64,000 bases of DNA from Streptomyces hundungensis (GTDB lineage: Bacteria > Actinomycetota > Actinomycetes > Streptomycetales > Streptomycetaceae), in assembly GCF_003627815.1 (NCBI RefSeq), contig NZ_CP032698.1, positions 6,138,001 through 6,202,000 of the forward strand, given 5' to 3'. Positions 17,422 to 26,916 of this stretch are shown one piece after another. A model generated the notes under the pieces. It had not been told where the DNA came from. It saw only the letters and a program-made list of their open reading frames with translations, and did not search any database. Each line of letters begins with the position of its first letter. Positions within the stretch are counted from its first letter, which is position 1. Made by a program: the position numbers and the translations under genes.

Positions 17422-18315
17422 GAGTTGTCGTCAAAGTGTCACGCCCACATCAGGAGCGACGCGAGGGTGACGGCTGCCTGGTAGGACTCGGCGGTCTTGT
17501 CGTAGCGGGTGGCGATGCCGCCCACTGCTTGAGTCGGTTGAAGCACCGTTCCACGACGTTGCGCGGGTTGTAGCGGCCCCTTTCGAAGGCTGGCGGGCGT
17601 CCGCCCCGGCTGCCGGGCCGGGCCCGGTTGCGGACCTGGTCGGCGCGCTCGGGAATGGTGTGGCTGATGCCGCGGTGTCGCAACCAGGTCCGGATGGCCT
17701 TCGAGCTGTAGCCCTTGTCGCCCAGCACATGGGCGGGCCGTACTCGGGGACGTCCCGGGCCGAGCCGGGGCACTCGTATCGCCTCCATCACGGCGGTGAA
17801 CTGGGTGCAGTCGTTGGTGTTCCCGCCCGTGACGGTGAAGGCGAGTGGCCTGCCGAACGCATCGCAGGCGAGATGGATCTCGCTGGTCAGGCCGCCTCGC
17901 GAACGTCCGAGCGCCGGGAGGCGGAGCCCTCCTTTCGCGGTCCGGCCGCATGCTGTTGGGCGCGCACGACGGTGGAGTCGACCGATACCAGCCGGCCGAT
18001 GTCACCGGACGCGCGTCCGCCTGGGCCTGCGCTGCTTGGAGCACCCGCTCGAAGGTGCCGTCCTTTGCCCACCGGCGGAACCGGGTGTGAGCGTGGCCCA
18101 CGACCCGTACCGCTCGGGCACATCCCGCCAGGCCACCCCGGTGCGGAACTACCACACGATCCCGTTGAGGACCGTTCGGTCGTCCAGCCGCTTCCGGCCC
18201 CGCGAGGAGACCGGCAACAACGGGCGGACAAACTCCCACTCAGCATCGGACAGTTCAGGACGACGTATCACCCGACCAGGATCCAAAACCGAAGATCGCT
18301 ATTTGACGACAGACC
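17422..18315 (-). mobile_element. Decayed IS5-family insertion sequence
   Basis: 894 bp, flanked on both sides by CTAG (17418-17421 and 18316-18319), the YTAR-type duplication typical of IS5-group elements. Terminal inverted repeats share TGTCGTCAAA: the left end begins GAGTTGTCGTCAAAG and the right end, read inward, begins GGTCTGTCGTCAAAT. It contains one broken transposase gene on the minus strand. Confidence 0.85.
17439..18271 (-). pseudogene. IS5-family transposase, inactivated
   Basis: Read from GTG 18271 the sequence gives IRRPELSDAEWEFVRPLLP, the usual N terminus of these DDE transposases. A TAG at 18149-18151 replaces the expected Tyr codon in IVWYFRTG. Frame changes follow near 18085-18095, in the 18000 region, and near 17520. 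Recognisable pieces across frames are VSVDSTVVRAQQHAAG (first Asp), NTNDCTQFTAVMEA, ERCFNRLKQW (Glu) and TAESYQAAVTLASLLMWA. With at least one nonsense and several frameshift lesions it cannot make an active protein. Confidence 0.85.
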
Positions 18316-18395
18316 CTAGGTGCCTTGAAAAGCCGTTGCATTACTAGGCGCTTGACGGTCGACTGCCACACCTTCGGCCGGGTAGAGCCGCAGGC

Positions 18396-18438
18396 GATAG
18401 CCCTTCCCTCGACCCGGGTGAGTCGGGGGAAGGGCTAT
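18396..18438. terminator. Strong bidirectional hairpin terminator
   Basis: Arms 18396-18412 and 18422-18438 pair over 17 bases with a single G-T pair and a 9-base loop. It lies downstream of the candidate immunity gene, about 100 bases beyond its stop, and between it and the IS. The remainder of 18316-18539 shows no coding frame I would support. Confidence 0.75.
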
Positions 18439-18539
18439 TGCTCTTAAGGTCTTGCTTCGATGGAGCCAGGGGCCGGTTTCCTGTTGGAGCGAGCTTGGTC
18501 CTCAGAACAAGCGGAAAGTGACACGCTCCTGGCCGGTTC

Positions 18540-18929
18540 TCAGTGTGTTCCGCGCAGTGGGCCGAACCACGATGGGTCGTCCATGGCGCCTTCGTCCTCA
18601 TGCCACTGTGGAGGTGCCGATACGACGAAGCTCCGTAGGTCAGTGCCGAGCAAGAACAGGCGCCCGGGCTTTACTTCCACTCCGTGTTCGAGGCCGACCT
18701 TCTCGCATTGCCCGTCGTCAGCCCGTCGGATGACCAGACCGTCGTAGCCGGGACGGAGGAGCATGAGGTCGACGTTGGCGAAGTAGATTTCGATCCGGGT
18801 AGCTGGCGGCATGTCCCGGCTGCTGCGGAGGAGGAGCCGACGATGTCCTACGGCGTACTGCCAGACCTTGAAGCGCCTGTCGGATCGGAAGATTTCAGAG
18901 CCAGCCGATTCCGGCGTCACCTCATCCAT
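18540..18929 (-). CDS. Candidate immunity protein for the adjacent polymorphic toxin
   Basis: 129 residues, soluble, no signal peptide, with no domain I can name. Segments such as RRFKVWQYAVGHRRLLLRSS and RIEIYFANVDLMLLRPGYDG suggest a mixed alpha/beta fold. Its ATG overlaps the last codons of the toxin-domain frame by 8 bp. It lies directly downstream of a C-terminal toxin domain, the standard position of an immunity gene in polymorphic toxin systems. A cytosolic inhibitor is the expected role. The assignment rests on position and size only. Confidence 0.65.
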   Translation of the reverse strand: MDEVTPESAGSEIFRSDRRFKVWQYAVGHRRLLLRSSRDMPPATRIEIYFANVDLMLLRPGYDGLVIRRADDGQCEKVGLEHGVEVKPGRLFLLGTDLRSFVVSAPPQWHEDEGAMDDPSWFGPLRGTH

Positions 18930-19257
18930 TGAGCATGTCCCAGTTCGGTTCGGGTATTTCCACTACCTTGCCTTCTTTGCTGTAGAACGTGATGTTGCGC
19001 CATTCGAAGTTTCCCATTTGTATCTGGAGACCGATCTGGCCCATTTCCCACTGGGTGGCCGCCCAGTCACCCGAGCGCCACTTCTTGTACGCGAGAGCGT
19101 ACTGCTCGGCCGCTGTTTCTCCGTCGAAACCCTTCAGGCTGACTGCGACCTTGCCGTTGTTGCGGAGGACGTTCGATACCTCGGTCATCCACAGGGAAAT
19201 CGGCTTCCCGTTGGCCCTACCGACTATCGCCGCGAAAGCGTCGCCGTTGAAGGTGTA
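18922..19257 (-). pseudogene. Toxin-domain segment of the interrupted secreted toxin gene (shifted frame)
   Basis: This frame continues the upstream toxin protein if one base is added to a G run at 19258-19263. It reads YTFNGDAFAAIVGRANGKP, then ISLWMTEVSNVLRNNGKVAV, and ends PEPNWDMLNG. The first in-frame ATG, at 19188, lies inside the domain, so a separate gene is unlikely. About 112 residues fit a C-terminal polymorphic-toxin cassette. Its biochemical class is not identified. The stop overlaps the immunity-gene start. Confidence 0.7.
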
Positions 19258-22200
19258 CCCCCCTGGATCTCCTTGGCCAGAGCTTCCGAGTGCTCACCGA
19301 TCCCGAGCACCATGGTGCCGGTCGGGCACCCAGAGGCGCCAACCGATGTCACTCGGGCCACGGCGAGGTGAGTGCGGAAGCTCATGCCGTTGCACAACTT
19401 CCGCGCCTTGCTCAGTGCGTCGAGCGCCTTGGCGCCGATCCCAGCAAGCGCTTCTTCGGACACGGGGAGCGCGCGCAGGGCCTTCCAGGCGTCAGTGAAG
19501 CCGATGCCGGTCTTGGCTGATGCATCTACTGCTGTGACGGCACGTGCGATCGGGCCCAGCAGACCTTCAACTGGGACATACAAGGCGAGGCTCAGGGCAC
19601 AAGCGCTCTTGCTGCCATGCCAGCAGTCCATCAGGTCTGCTGCGAAGAAGGAGAACAGGATGGCTCCGGGGACGTCACCGAAGAGGCTTTGCCATCCCGC
19701 GCGGACGATGTCCTTGCCCGAGAAGTGGTGCGACCAGCCATCGATCTTGGTGCCCGTCAGCGTGGCTCGTTGGAGGAACTGCCACGCCGACTTCGGGCAA
19801 CCATTAACCGTGGCCTGGGCTTGGGCGTCCGTGCACAGATAGAAGTCAGCCTGGTAGGTGACGACCAGGTCGTACACCGCGTCGCAGCCCAGGAACGCGG
19901 CATCCGGCATCCCCGGGCACTTGCCGATTTGTTTGGAGCTGACGATTTCGACGGTCGACTCGTCCGGAACGGCGAACAAGCCAGGAATGCCGGTGCCGGA
20001 TCCCCCAGATACCCCCTTGTTGGCGTTCTGCTGTTCAGCCTGGTCGGCGGCCGTCTGGGCTTCCTTGGCGAACTTGTCGGCGTCTTTCGCCGCTTGTTCG
20101 GCTTCGGTCGCAGCCATGTTGGCGCGGTCGGCTGCGGCGCGTGCGTCCTTGGCGTCCTGGGTGGCCTTGTCTGCTGCCGCGTGGGCGGCGGTCGCGTCGA
20201 GAGCTGCCTGGTCGGCGGCGGTGCGGGCTTCCTTGGCGAAGCCCTCAGCCGTGCCGGCTGCGTTGTTGGCGGCGGCTGCGTCCTCCGTGGCCTGGCGGTC
20301 ATACTCAACGGTGCGGGCCAGTGAGTCGGCAGCTTTGGACGCCGCGGTCGCGGCGTCGGAGGCATAGCCGAGGGCTTCGGTGGCGTAGCCGCGGGCGTCG
20401 GCGGCGTAGCGGGCGGCGTTGGCAGCGTGCTGGTAGGCCTCCTTGGTGTCGGCCTGGGCCTGGTCGGCGAGGGCTTGAGCCGCGGCGGCCTCTTCCTTGG
20501 CGTTTTTGGCGTGGGCGTCGGCGACGGCCTTTTGCTGCTCGGCGATCGTCTTGGACGCCTGACCGGTGAGGACCACAAGGCCGGCTGCCGAGTCGGTGGT
20601 CACGTAGGGAGAGCCGAGCTGGATGGCGTCGTTGGCGGGCTTGGCAACCTGAGCAGCCGCGTTGCCGGCGTCCTCGGCGGCCTGCGCGGTGACGTGGGCG
20701 AAGCCGGCTGCTTTGGCTGCCGCCTCGACAGCCTTGGGGACTTCCTTGCTCGCTGCGTCGGCTTCCGATTTAGCGGTCTTCGCCTTCTCTTCGGCGTCAT
20801 CGGCGAGAGCGACTGCCGCGCTGGCCTCGGCGGAAGCGTGTTGCGACGCTGCGACGGCATCGGCCTCGGCGCTGGTCGCGGTAGTCACAGCGGCATCGGC
20901 TACGAGCTTGGCGGCCTGGGCGCCGTCCGCGTCGGAGCGGGCACGCTTGGCTGCTGCCTCGGCACGAGTGGCTGCCGCATCGGCGTCCGCTGCCGCCTGG
21001 CTTGCTGCGTCCGCTTCCGACCTGGCGTTGCTTGCGGCGGTTTCGGCGGCATCTGCTTGCCTGGCCGCTTCATCTGCCGCAGCTCTGGACGCCTTGGCCT
21101 GGTCATCGGATTCGTGCGCGTGGGCGTACGCATCCTTCGCGTCTGCCTTGGCTCGGGCCGCGTCGGACTTCTGTTGGGCGTCCCAGGCGTCGTCTCGCTT
21201 GGCCTTGGCATTGTCGCGTGCGGTGACGGCGCTGTTCTTCTTCTCGACTGCGGTGGATTCGGCGGCCTCGGCCTTGTCCTTGGCGTCCTTGGCCTTGCCC
21301 GCCTCGGTCTGGGCGTTCTGCCGGTGCTGGGCGGCATCGGCTTGCTTGGCGACGGCTGTTTCCTTCTCCGCCTTCGCTGTCGCCGACTCGGCCTCGGCGG
21401 CCAGCCGCTTCGCGTGCGCGTCGGCGGCGGCTGCCTTGGCCTTGGCCTCCGCTTTCACCGTGTCGGCGAGCTTTGCCTCCGCCGTCTCTTTGTCCTTCTT
21501 GGCGTTGTCGCGGTGGATCTTCGCCGCATCCGCTGCGGCCTTGGCCTGCAACTCGGCCGTCTCCGCGGCCTTCTTGCGGAACTCGGTCTGCACCTGCGCA
21601 GCCTGCGCCAGCGCGCGCTGCGCAATGGTCTGACTGTCCCCCGCAGACGCCCGGGTGGCGGCCTCGGCCGTTTCACCGGCCTTCACCATCGCCTGAAGCG
21701 CGGCCAGCGTGCCCTTGGTGACCTGATCCTTCTGCTGACCCACCAGAAGGCCCCGGCCTCGTGGCGCCCCGGCGGCATCAGCGCTCATGTAGGAGGTCTG
21801 CATCGCCGCCTCTGAGGAGGTGGCAGCCTTCTGCGCGGCGGCGAGCTGCGCTCTCAGATTCGCGAGCTGCTGCTTGGCACCTGCCTGGGCGCCCGCGGTA
21901 AGAGACTTGGCCTTGTCGAAGTCGGCCTGGACCGGCTGGCCGGTCGCGTGGTGACCTGTGGGCTTGATGTCGAACTGCTGGGCTGCGGTGCCGTTACACG
22001 TCCACAGCCACGCGTCCTTGCCGTTGTCGAAGGTGTTCAGGTCCAGGCACTTACCCGCGCCCGCGTTCTTCAGCGGTGTGGTGGCGCGCAGGTTGTACTG
22101 CCACGTCTGTGCCGGGGTTTCGTTGCAGGCATAAATCTGGATCTTGGTGCGGTCGTCGGTCTTACCGCCAGCGGCGTCAAGGCACTTGTAGGAACTGCTG

Positions 22201-22583
22201 TTCCTGAGGTGAGGGCCGTGGTCGTCGTTGTAGAGGATCCATTGCTGGGCTGTGGTGCCGTTACAGGTCCACAACTGCACAGGCGCGCCGTTGTCCGTGC
22301 GGCCGCCCTCAACATCCAGGCACTTGCCAGCAGCGCCATGCACCTCAACCACGGCCGGTGCGTCACCGACCCAGCCAACCCCGCCCGGGGCCCAGTAGTC
22401 CTGCCAGCGGGCCATGTGGTCGGCCACCTCGGAGTGACCGAGCAGCGTCCCCAGCGCCTTGGAACCGGCGATCAGGGCTGTAGTCGCGTCCTTGCTGGCG
22501 TTGAGGATCTGGTTGCGCTGCGGGGATTGTGAGGTGATCTCTTGCTGCCATTCCGACGCGGCAGTTGCGGTGATGTCTTTAAG
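19224..22583 (-). pseudogene. Large secreted polymorphic toxin, central and C-terminal part (gene split by IS)
   Basis: The open frame continues without a start codon up to the IS end at 22584; the first possible start, GTG 22427, is mid-protein. Domains in order are a conserved block (SEWQQEITSQ), a ricin-B-type lectin with QxW repeats (TAQQW, PAQTW, TAAQQF) and paired cysteines, then about 630 residues of Ala/Lys/Glu-rich coiled coil. A Cys-containing pretoxin region with hydrophobic stretches follows, and the frame ends after KEIQGG at a six-G run. Joined to the N-terminal fragment at 24757-25616 and corrected for one base, the gene would encode about 1505 residues. It would be secreted and act on a neighbouring cell or surface. 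Confidence 0.8.
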
Positions 22584-22715
22584 CTTGTCATTTATGGTCC
22601 GGCGTCGAACGCGGATCGAACTTGGTCAGCGTTTTCGCAGTTCGGCGGACGTGCAGGCGGCCTTCGTCTGATCCTGTGCTCCGTCACAGAGTGGATCAAC
22701 ACGAAGGCCGTGGCC

Positions 22716-24191
22716 GTGAGTTTGGTGCATCAGGGCGTCCTGCGGGATGCGTTCGCGGAAGTCTCACACTTCCGGTCGGAGCTGTATGCGTGTCTGACCG
22801 CGCGGGGCGACGCATTATTCGAGTTATGCGACGCGCTGCTGTGCACGGACGGGCCGGTGCGGACACTGGTCGATCTCGCGCTCGCTCCCGAACACCGCCG
22901 TGGTCACGGAGCTCTGTACGGCGGACTCAACCAGGGACGGATCGATGTCGCCCGGCTGCGTCGGGCCCTGGCCGGGGCGCCGCTGCCCAGGGCGGTGGAC
23001 GGTCGGCTCGTGCTGGCGGTGGATGTCTCGCCGTGGCTCCGGCCGGACGCCAACACCTGTGCCGACCGGGCCTTTTGCCACACGTTCGGCCGGGGTGAGG
23101 GCAAGCATCAGATGGTGCCTGGCTGGCCTTACTCGGTGGTGGCCGCGCTGGAGACCGGCCGCACGTCCTGGACAGCGGTGCTGGACGCTGTGCGCCTGGA
23201 CCCCGGCGCCGACGTCGCCGCGGTGACCACGGTCCAGCTCCGCGAGGTCATCGAACGGCTCGTCGCCGCCGGCCAGTGGAAGCAGGGAGACCCCCATGTC
23301 CTGGTAGTGCTGGACGCCGGATACGACGCGCCCCGCATCGCTCACCTGCTGGGCGACCTGCCCGTCGAGATCCTGGGCCGACTGCGGTCGGACCGGGTGA
23401 TGCGCCGACCGACGCCCTCGCTCAAGGAGTACGCCCTGTCCTATCCCCAAGGCGGGCGACCGCCGAAGCACGGCGGCGAGTTCGTCTTCGGCGACCCGGC
23501 AACCTGGGGCACCGAGCAGGCCGTGACGGTCACCGACACTCGCCGCTACGGGAAGGCGACCGCGCAGGCGTGGGACCGGCTGCATCCGAGGCTGACACGT
23601 CGGGCGGCCTGGCTCGACCACGACGGCCCGCTTCCTCTCATCGAGGGCACTGTCATCCGTCTGGTCGTGGAGAAGCTGCCCAGCGGCGGGGTCAACAAGC
23701 CGGTCTGGCTGTGGTGGTCGGGCACCGACGCCACCACGGGCGACGTGGACCGCTGCTGGCAGTCCTTCCTCCGCCGCTTCGACATCGAGCACACATTCCG
23801 CCTGTTCAAGCAGACGCTCGGATGGACCAAGCCCCGGCTTCGCAGCTCGGAAGCAGCCGACAGGTGGACCTGGCTGGTGATCGCCGCCTATGCCCAGCTC
23901 CGGCTCGCCCGCCCGCTGGCCGCCGACCTCCGGCGTCCCTGGGAGAAGCCAACCGAGCCGAACAGACTTACTCCTGCCCGCGTCCGACGGGGGTTTAGGA
24001 ACCTGCGCACGAAGACCGGCACTCCTACCGGTGCACCGAAACCGTCCCGCCCTGGACCCGGCCGTCCGCCGGGCTCAAAGAACCGTCACCCCGCCCCCCG
24101 TCATGACGTGGGCAGAGTCCTCGCGACCGGCGAGGCGTATACCCGTCCCGCCCATCACAAGGTGGGCACCAAGCCTCGCCGCACAGCGTGA
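22716..24191 (+). CDS. DDE transposase (NF041680/IS701-like)
   Basis: 491 residues from GTG 22716 (SLVHQGVLRDAFAEVSHFR). The candidate catalytic triad is Asp in LVLAVDVSPWLRPD, Asp in VLVVLDAGYDAP and Glu in FDIEHTFRLFKQTLGW, the order of IS701/IS4-like transposases. The tail is basic and proline-rich (PSRPGPGRPPGSKNRHP). It appears intact and could be active. It belongs to a group common in Streptomyces whose exact IS family I recall only loosely. Confidence 0.85.
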   Translation: MSLVHQGVLRDAFAEVSHFRSELYACLTARGDALFELCDALLCTDGPVRTLVDLALAPEHRRGHGALYGGLNQGRIDVARLRRALAGAPLPRAVDGRLVLAVDVSPWLRPDANTCADRAFCHTFGRGEGKHQMVPGWPYSVVAALETGRTSWTAVLDAVRLDPGADVAAVTTVQLREVIERLVAAGQWKQGDPHVLVVLDAGYDAPRIAHLLGDLPVEILGRLRSDRVMRRPTPSLKEYALSYPQGGRPPKHGGEFVFGDPATWGTEQAVTVTDTRRYGKATAQAWDRLHPRLTRRAAWLDHDGPLPLIEGTVIRLVVEKLPSGGVNKPVWLWWSGTDATTGDVDRCWQSFLRRFDIEHTFRLFKQTLGWTKPRLRSSEAADRWTWLVIAAYAQLRLARPLAADLRRPWEKPTEPNRLTPARVRRGFRNLRTKTGTPTGAPKPSRPGPGRPPGSKNRHPAPRHDVGRVLATGEAYTRPAHHKVGTKPRRTA

Positions 24192-24241
24192 ACCCGCAGC
24201 TCACGCCCTTATGACAACCGATGAACCTCCCACCAGGCAAA

Positions 24242-24727
24242 ATGAGGGACATGGTCAACGACGGGAACGCCAGCTTTGTGCTGCCGCGGGGGGCGACAGG
24301 CTTCTTCTGGCCGAAGGAGGGCCCGCTCCCGAAGACCGACCTGCGGGCGTTCCGAACCGCTCTGTATGCCGCTGCCCGCGGCGCCGGAGGCAAAGTGGGC
24401 GAGGTGGAGGAACACCCATACCCTCGGACCTTCCACACCGCATCGGTCGTCGGAGGCGCAGGCGAGAGCATCGTCCTGTGTCACGCTCATCACCCCTGGA
24501 TCGCCTTCGCCCAGACACGTCGGAACTGGTACGGGGAGGAGTTCCTCGCACCGCCTCCGTGGGCTCATGCCTTTACCGACGCCGGCTTCGACGTCCTGAG
24601 CAGCGAGTTGCTTGCCACACCGCTATCCGACGTGGACACCTCAGTGCTCGGGCCGGGCGAGTGGCGTGAGGTCCGCTTCTACGGCATCACGACATTGGGC
24701 GGAGTCCTCTTCAACGCATGGGACTGA
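24242..24727 (+). CDS. Passenger protein of unknown function within the IS
   Basis: 161 residues from ATG 24242; ATG 24221 or 24251 are alternatives and none has a decisive ribosome binding site. Segments include GATGFFWPKEGPLPKTDLRAF, ESIVLCHAHHPWIAFAQ and EWREVRFYGITTLGGVLFNAWD. No membrane segment or known domain is visible. It lies between the transposase stop and the right inverted repeat, ending 29 bp before the element's end, so it moves with the IS. Function unknown. Confidence 0.7.
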   Translation: MRDMVNDGNASFVLPRGATGFFWPKEGPLPKTDLRAFRTALYAAARGAGGKVGEVEEHPYPRTFHTASVVGGAGESIVLCHAHHPWIAFAQTRRNWYGEEFLAPPPWAHAFTDAGFDVLSSELLATPLSDVDTSVLGPGEWREVRFYGITTLGGVLFNAWD

Positions 24728-24756
24728 CAAGCAAGGCAGAGCCGTTAAACGACAAG

Positions 24757-25616
24757 TTAAGAACCTGGTTCGGATCTAGTGGATCCCTCCACGCGCACGA
24801 TACGAATCGGGACTTCACGTCTTCTACTGCTATGCGGTACTCCGGCGTTCCTGGCTGTGGTGCAGTGCGCGGGAAGCCTCCCGCGGCGAGGAAGAGCCGT
24901 GCGTCGTCCGCGCCGGCTCCGACCAGAAAGTTCGAGGAGTCATGCATATAGCTGAACGCGTAGCGTTCTTCGCTGTTTCCGTCTCCGCCATCGGAGAAGG
25001 AGGACGGGTAGCGCGGGCTGCCCAGCCTGTCTACGGCCTGGCGGGTCAGCACGTCCATCTTGGGTGTGGGGTCGTCGTAGAAGACGCCTTCGTCCTGCCA
25101 CCAGCGCTCAGAGATCCACTTCGTCAGACCGATCTGGTCGTAGAAGGTCCGGCGGTCCTCACCGACGTCGTGAGTTCCGGGAGGGTTCGGCAGCCCGCCC
25201 ATCTGGACCGTCTGTCGCGAAGTGGTGTCGAGATCCGCCAGTTGCTGGTCTCCCGTGGCGCGGTCCTTGTCGAACGCCGCCCCCAGAGGTGTCTGTTGCC
25301 AGTACTGCATGTCGGCCAAAGCGTGCAGCTTGTCGGGAGGTTGGTTGAGACCGTCCTGCGCGGTCTGCGTCATCGCAGCTCCGCCCAGGCGCAACACACC
25401 GGCCATCAGGCACTGGTCCCGCCGAAGAGAGCTGCCTGTCTGCAACGCCGGATCGGAATCGGCAACCGTACCCGTTCTCTGATCGTGGTCCAGCACCCCA
25501 GGCTGGACGGCCAGCCCGGCGGCAACAGCCAGCGCCATAACGGAAGTTACCAGCGAGGTCAGGACCGGAGACTTTCGTGATCCGGGCATACGGAACCAAG
25601 GTTTGGAGTGCTTCAA
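24757..25616 (-). pseudogene. Secreted polymorphic toxin, N-terminal fragment
   Basis: Starts at TTG 25616 with AAGGA upstream. Residues 1-40 are a signal peptide (VLTSLVTSVMALAVAAGLAV). The next 245 residues contain DQCLMAGVLRLGG, FYDDPTPKMDVL and PEYRIAVEDVKSRF, ending at DPNQVL where the IS interrupts. Past the junction the frame runs 46 bases into the IS and stops at 24711. This N-terminal module is one I associate with large secreted Streptomyces proteins carrying lectin, coiled-coil and C-terminal toxin regions. It could be exported as a truncated product. Confidence 0.8.
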
Positions 25617-26079
25617 GAGATCCTTCTTCGTCGTCGTTCACACGGGTGGGACAGACGACCGGGAACCGACCAAGGCTTCTGGATCGACGCCTTGACCGCG
25701 CATCACAGACGCGCCACGCAAACGGGATCGTGAAACAAGACGCGGCACGAGAACCGTGACGCAGCACTGCCCCAATGGTGGGCCCCCGGCCACCGAGTAC
25801 ACGGACACGGTTGGGTGAAGAACCTGTGTGCGCGAGGTGCCCACCTGACATAAGAATGCTGTAAGTGGCAAGGGTCTTCCTGGGGGCTGTCTGGGACAAG
25901 CCAAGGCGGAGCGGCACCAGAGGGGATGACTGCTGCCGACGCCACTTCGAAAAGCCCGTGGTGTGCGGCGTTGAGAAAACGGAGGGGTGCGCGAATCGCC
26001 GACACTCCAAATTGGCTCGATCGTGAACGTCCGGCGTCGTGGAACGCGCGCAAACCCGTCGGCGATGACCACGGCTCCG
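25617..26079. other. Upstream region of the toxin gene
   Basis: 463 bp between the toxin start and the first recognisable codons of the next, rightward pseudogene. It is presumed to hold the toxin promoter. I see no confident promoter boxes and no supported gene; open frames here have poor codon character. Confidence 0.4.
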
Positions 26080-26547
26080 AGTGATCACCGTCGCCGTGGT
26101 CCACCCCGAGACCCCCGCACGCCCGCGGCTTCTTCCACGGCCGCCAGACGGCTACACCGACGGCGGCTGGTACCCCTGCGAGACCAGCACAAGCCTCGGT
26201 GTCTGCCAGACCGGCTACACGATGCTCACCCACGCCGCCTCCGACCTGCCCCTGCCCGACGACGTCGGCATGGCCCCCGCGCACTACGCCCTCTACATCG
26301 AGGCCCGCAAACGCGACAACAGCCTCGACGGCTATACCCTGCTGCGCCTCGACCCGTACACCCAGACCCGGCACGCCCAGCAGGACTACGACCGTCTCAC
26401 CGCCACGCTGGACGGGCCGGAGAGCACCCTCGTGCCCGGGTTCCGCGTCAGCGTGCGGTTTGGTTCGACGTCAGCGACCACCGGCTGTGCGCTGACCCGT
26501 ACGACGCCGACGCCGTGCGCTCCTGGACGCTGCCCTCGCGGGGGTGA
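26080..26547 (+). pseudogene. Frameshifted mobile-element-type hypothetical gene
   Basis: One frame encodes GYTDGGWYPCETSTSLGVCQ through LVPGFRV. The continuation VWFDVSDHRLCADPYDADAV and the stop at 26545 are in another frame, so there is a shift near 26455-26465. The 5' end is also disordered, as the likely RGFFHGRQ start region is in a third frame. Proteins of this look accompany Streptomyces integrative elements, as far as I recall. No function is known. Confidence 0.6.
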
Positions 26548-26551
26548 GCGC

Positions 26552-26916
26552 GTGACCGCCCCGGCCTTGTACGAGATCGAGACCAGCAAGGACGGCACCC
26601 CGCACCCCGTCGAACAGCTCTGGATGCCCGGCGACGACGCGTCCGACAGCGGCTTCGTCGCCCATCGCGGCCTGTACGTCACCGGGATCGACGACCGGAC
26701 CCAGGACCACCTCTACCCGGTCGCGTTCATCGTCCTCGGCACCAGCGGTGGGCCGACATCATCGAGGCCGCCGTCGCGTACATGGTCAGGGTCCACGGCT
26801 GGCGGAACCTGCATCCGTACCCCGGCGACGACCCGGCGGTCCGCATCCCCCGCATCCCGCGCGCCGTCCACACCCACGGCGTCTTCTTACGGCACCCCCA
26901 CCCCGATCACGGCTGA
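26552..26916 (+). pseudogene. Second frameshifted mobile-element-type hypothetical gene
   Basis: From GTG 26552 the frame gives APALYEIETSKDGTPHPVEQ, then LYPVAFIVLG. A one-base loss near 26738 then moves the natural continuation HQRWADIIEAAVAYMVRVHG, ending HGVFLRHPHPDHG at 26914, into another frame. It follows the previous pseudogene by 4 bp, so the two were probably an operon in an integrative element. Confidence 0.6.

Larger units (their letters stand above)
22584..24756 (+). mobile_element. 2.17-kb insertion sequence inside the toxin gene, with passenger gene
   Basis: The element is flanked by TTAAG on both sides (22579-22583 and 24757-24761), a 5-bp target duplication. The ends are inverted: the left begins CTTGTCATTTATGG and the right, read inward, begins CTTGTCGTTTAACGG. 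It carries a DDE transposase (22716-24191) and a 160-residue passenger protein (24242-24727). Removing the element plus one target copy rejoins the toxin frame as DPNQVL-KDITAT, which confirms the boundaries. Confidence 0.9.

Noticed and set aside
17439..18239. Single 266-codon frame across the IS5 transposase
   Set aside because: Only its last part is in the transposase frame. The recognisable motifs lie in three frames, so this is a broken gene and not an intact protein.
18922..19188. Stand-alone 88-residue gene
   Set aside because: The homologous reading continues upstream of its ATG into the toxin frame at the six-G run, so it is the end of the toxin gene.
22427..22427. GTG at 22427 as the true start of the lectin/coiled-coil protein
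   Set aside because: The frame is open and meaningful upstream to the IS end, and it continues in the fragment beyond the IS. The GTG is a mid-gene Val codon.
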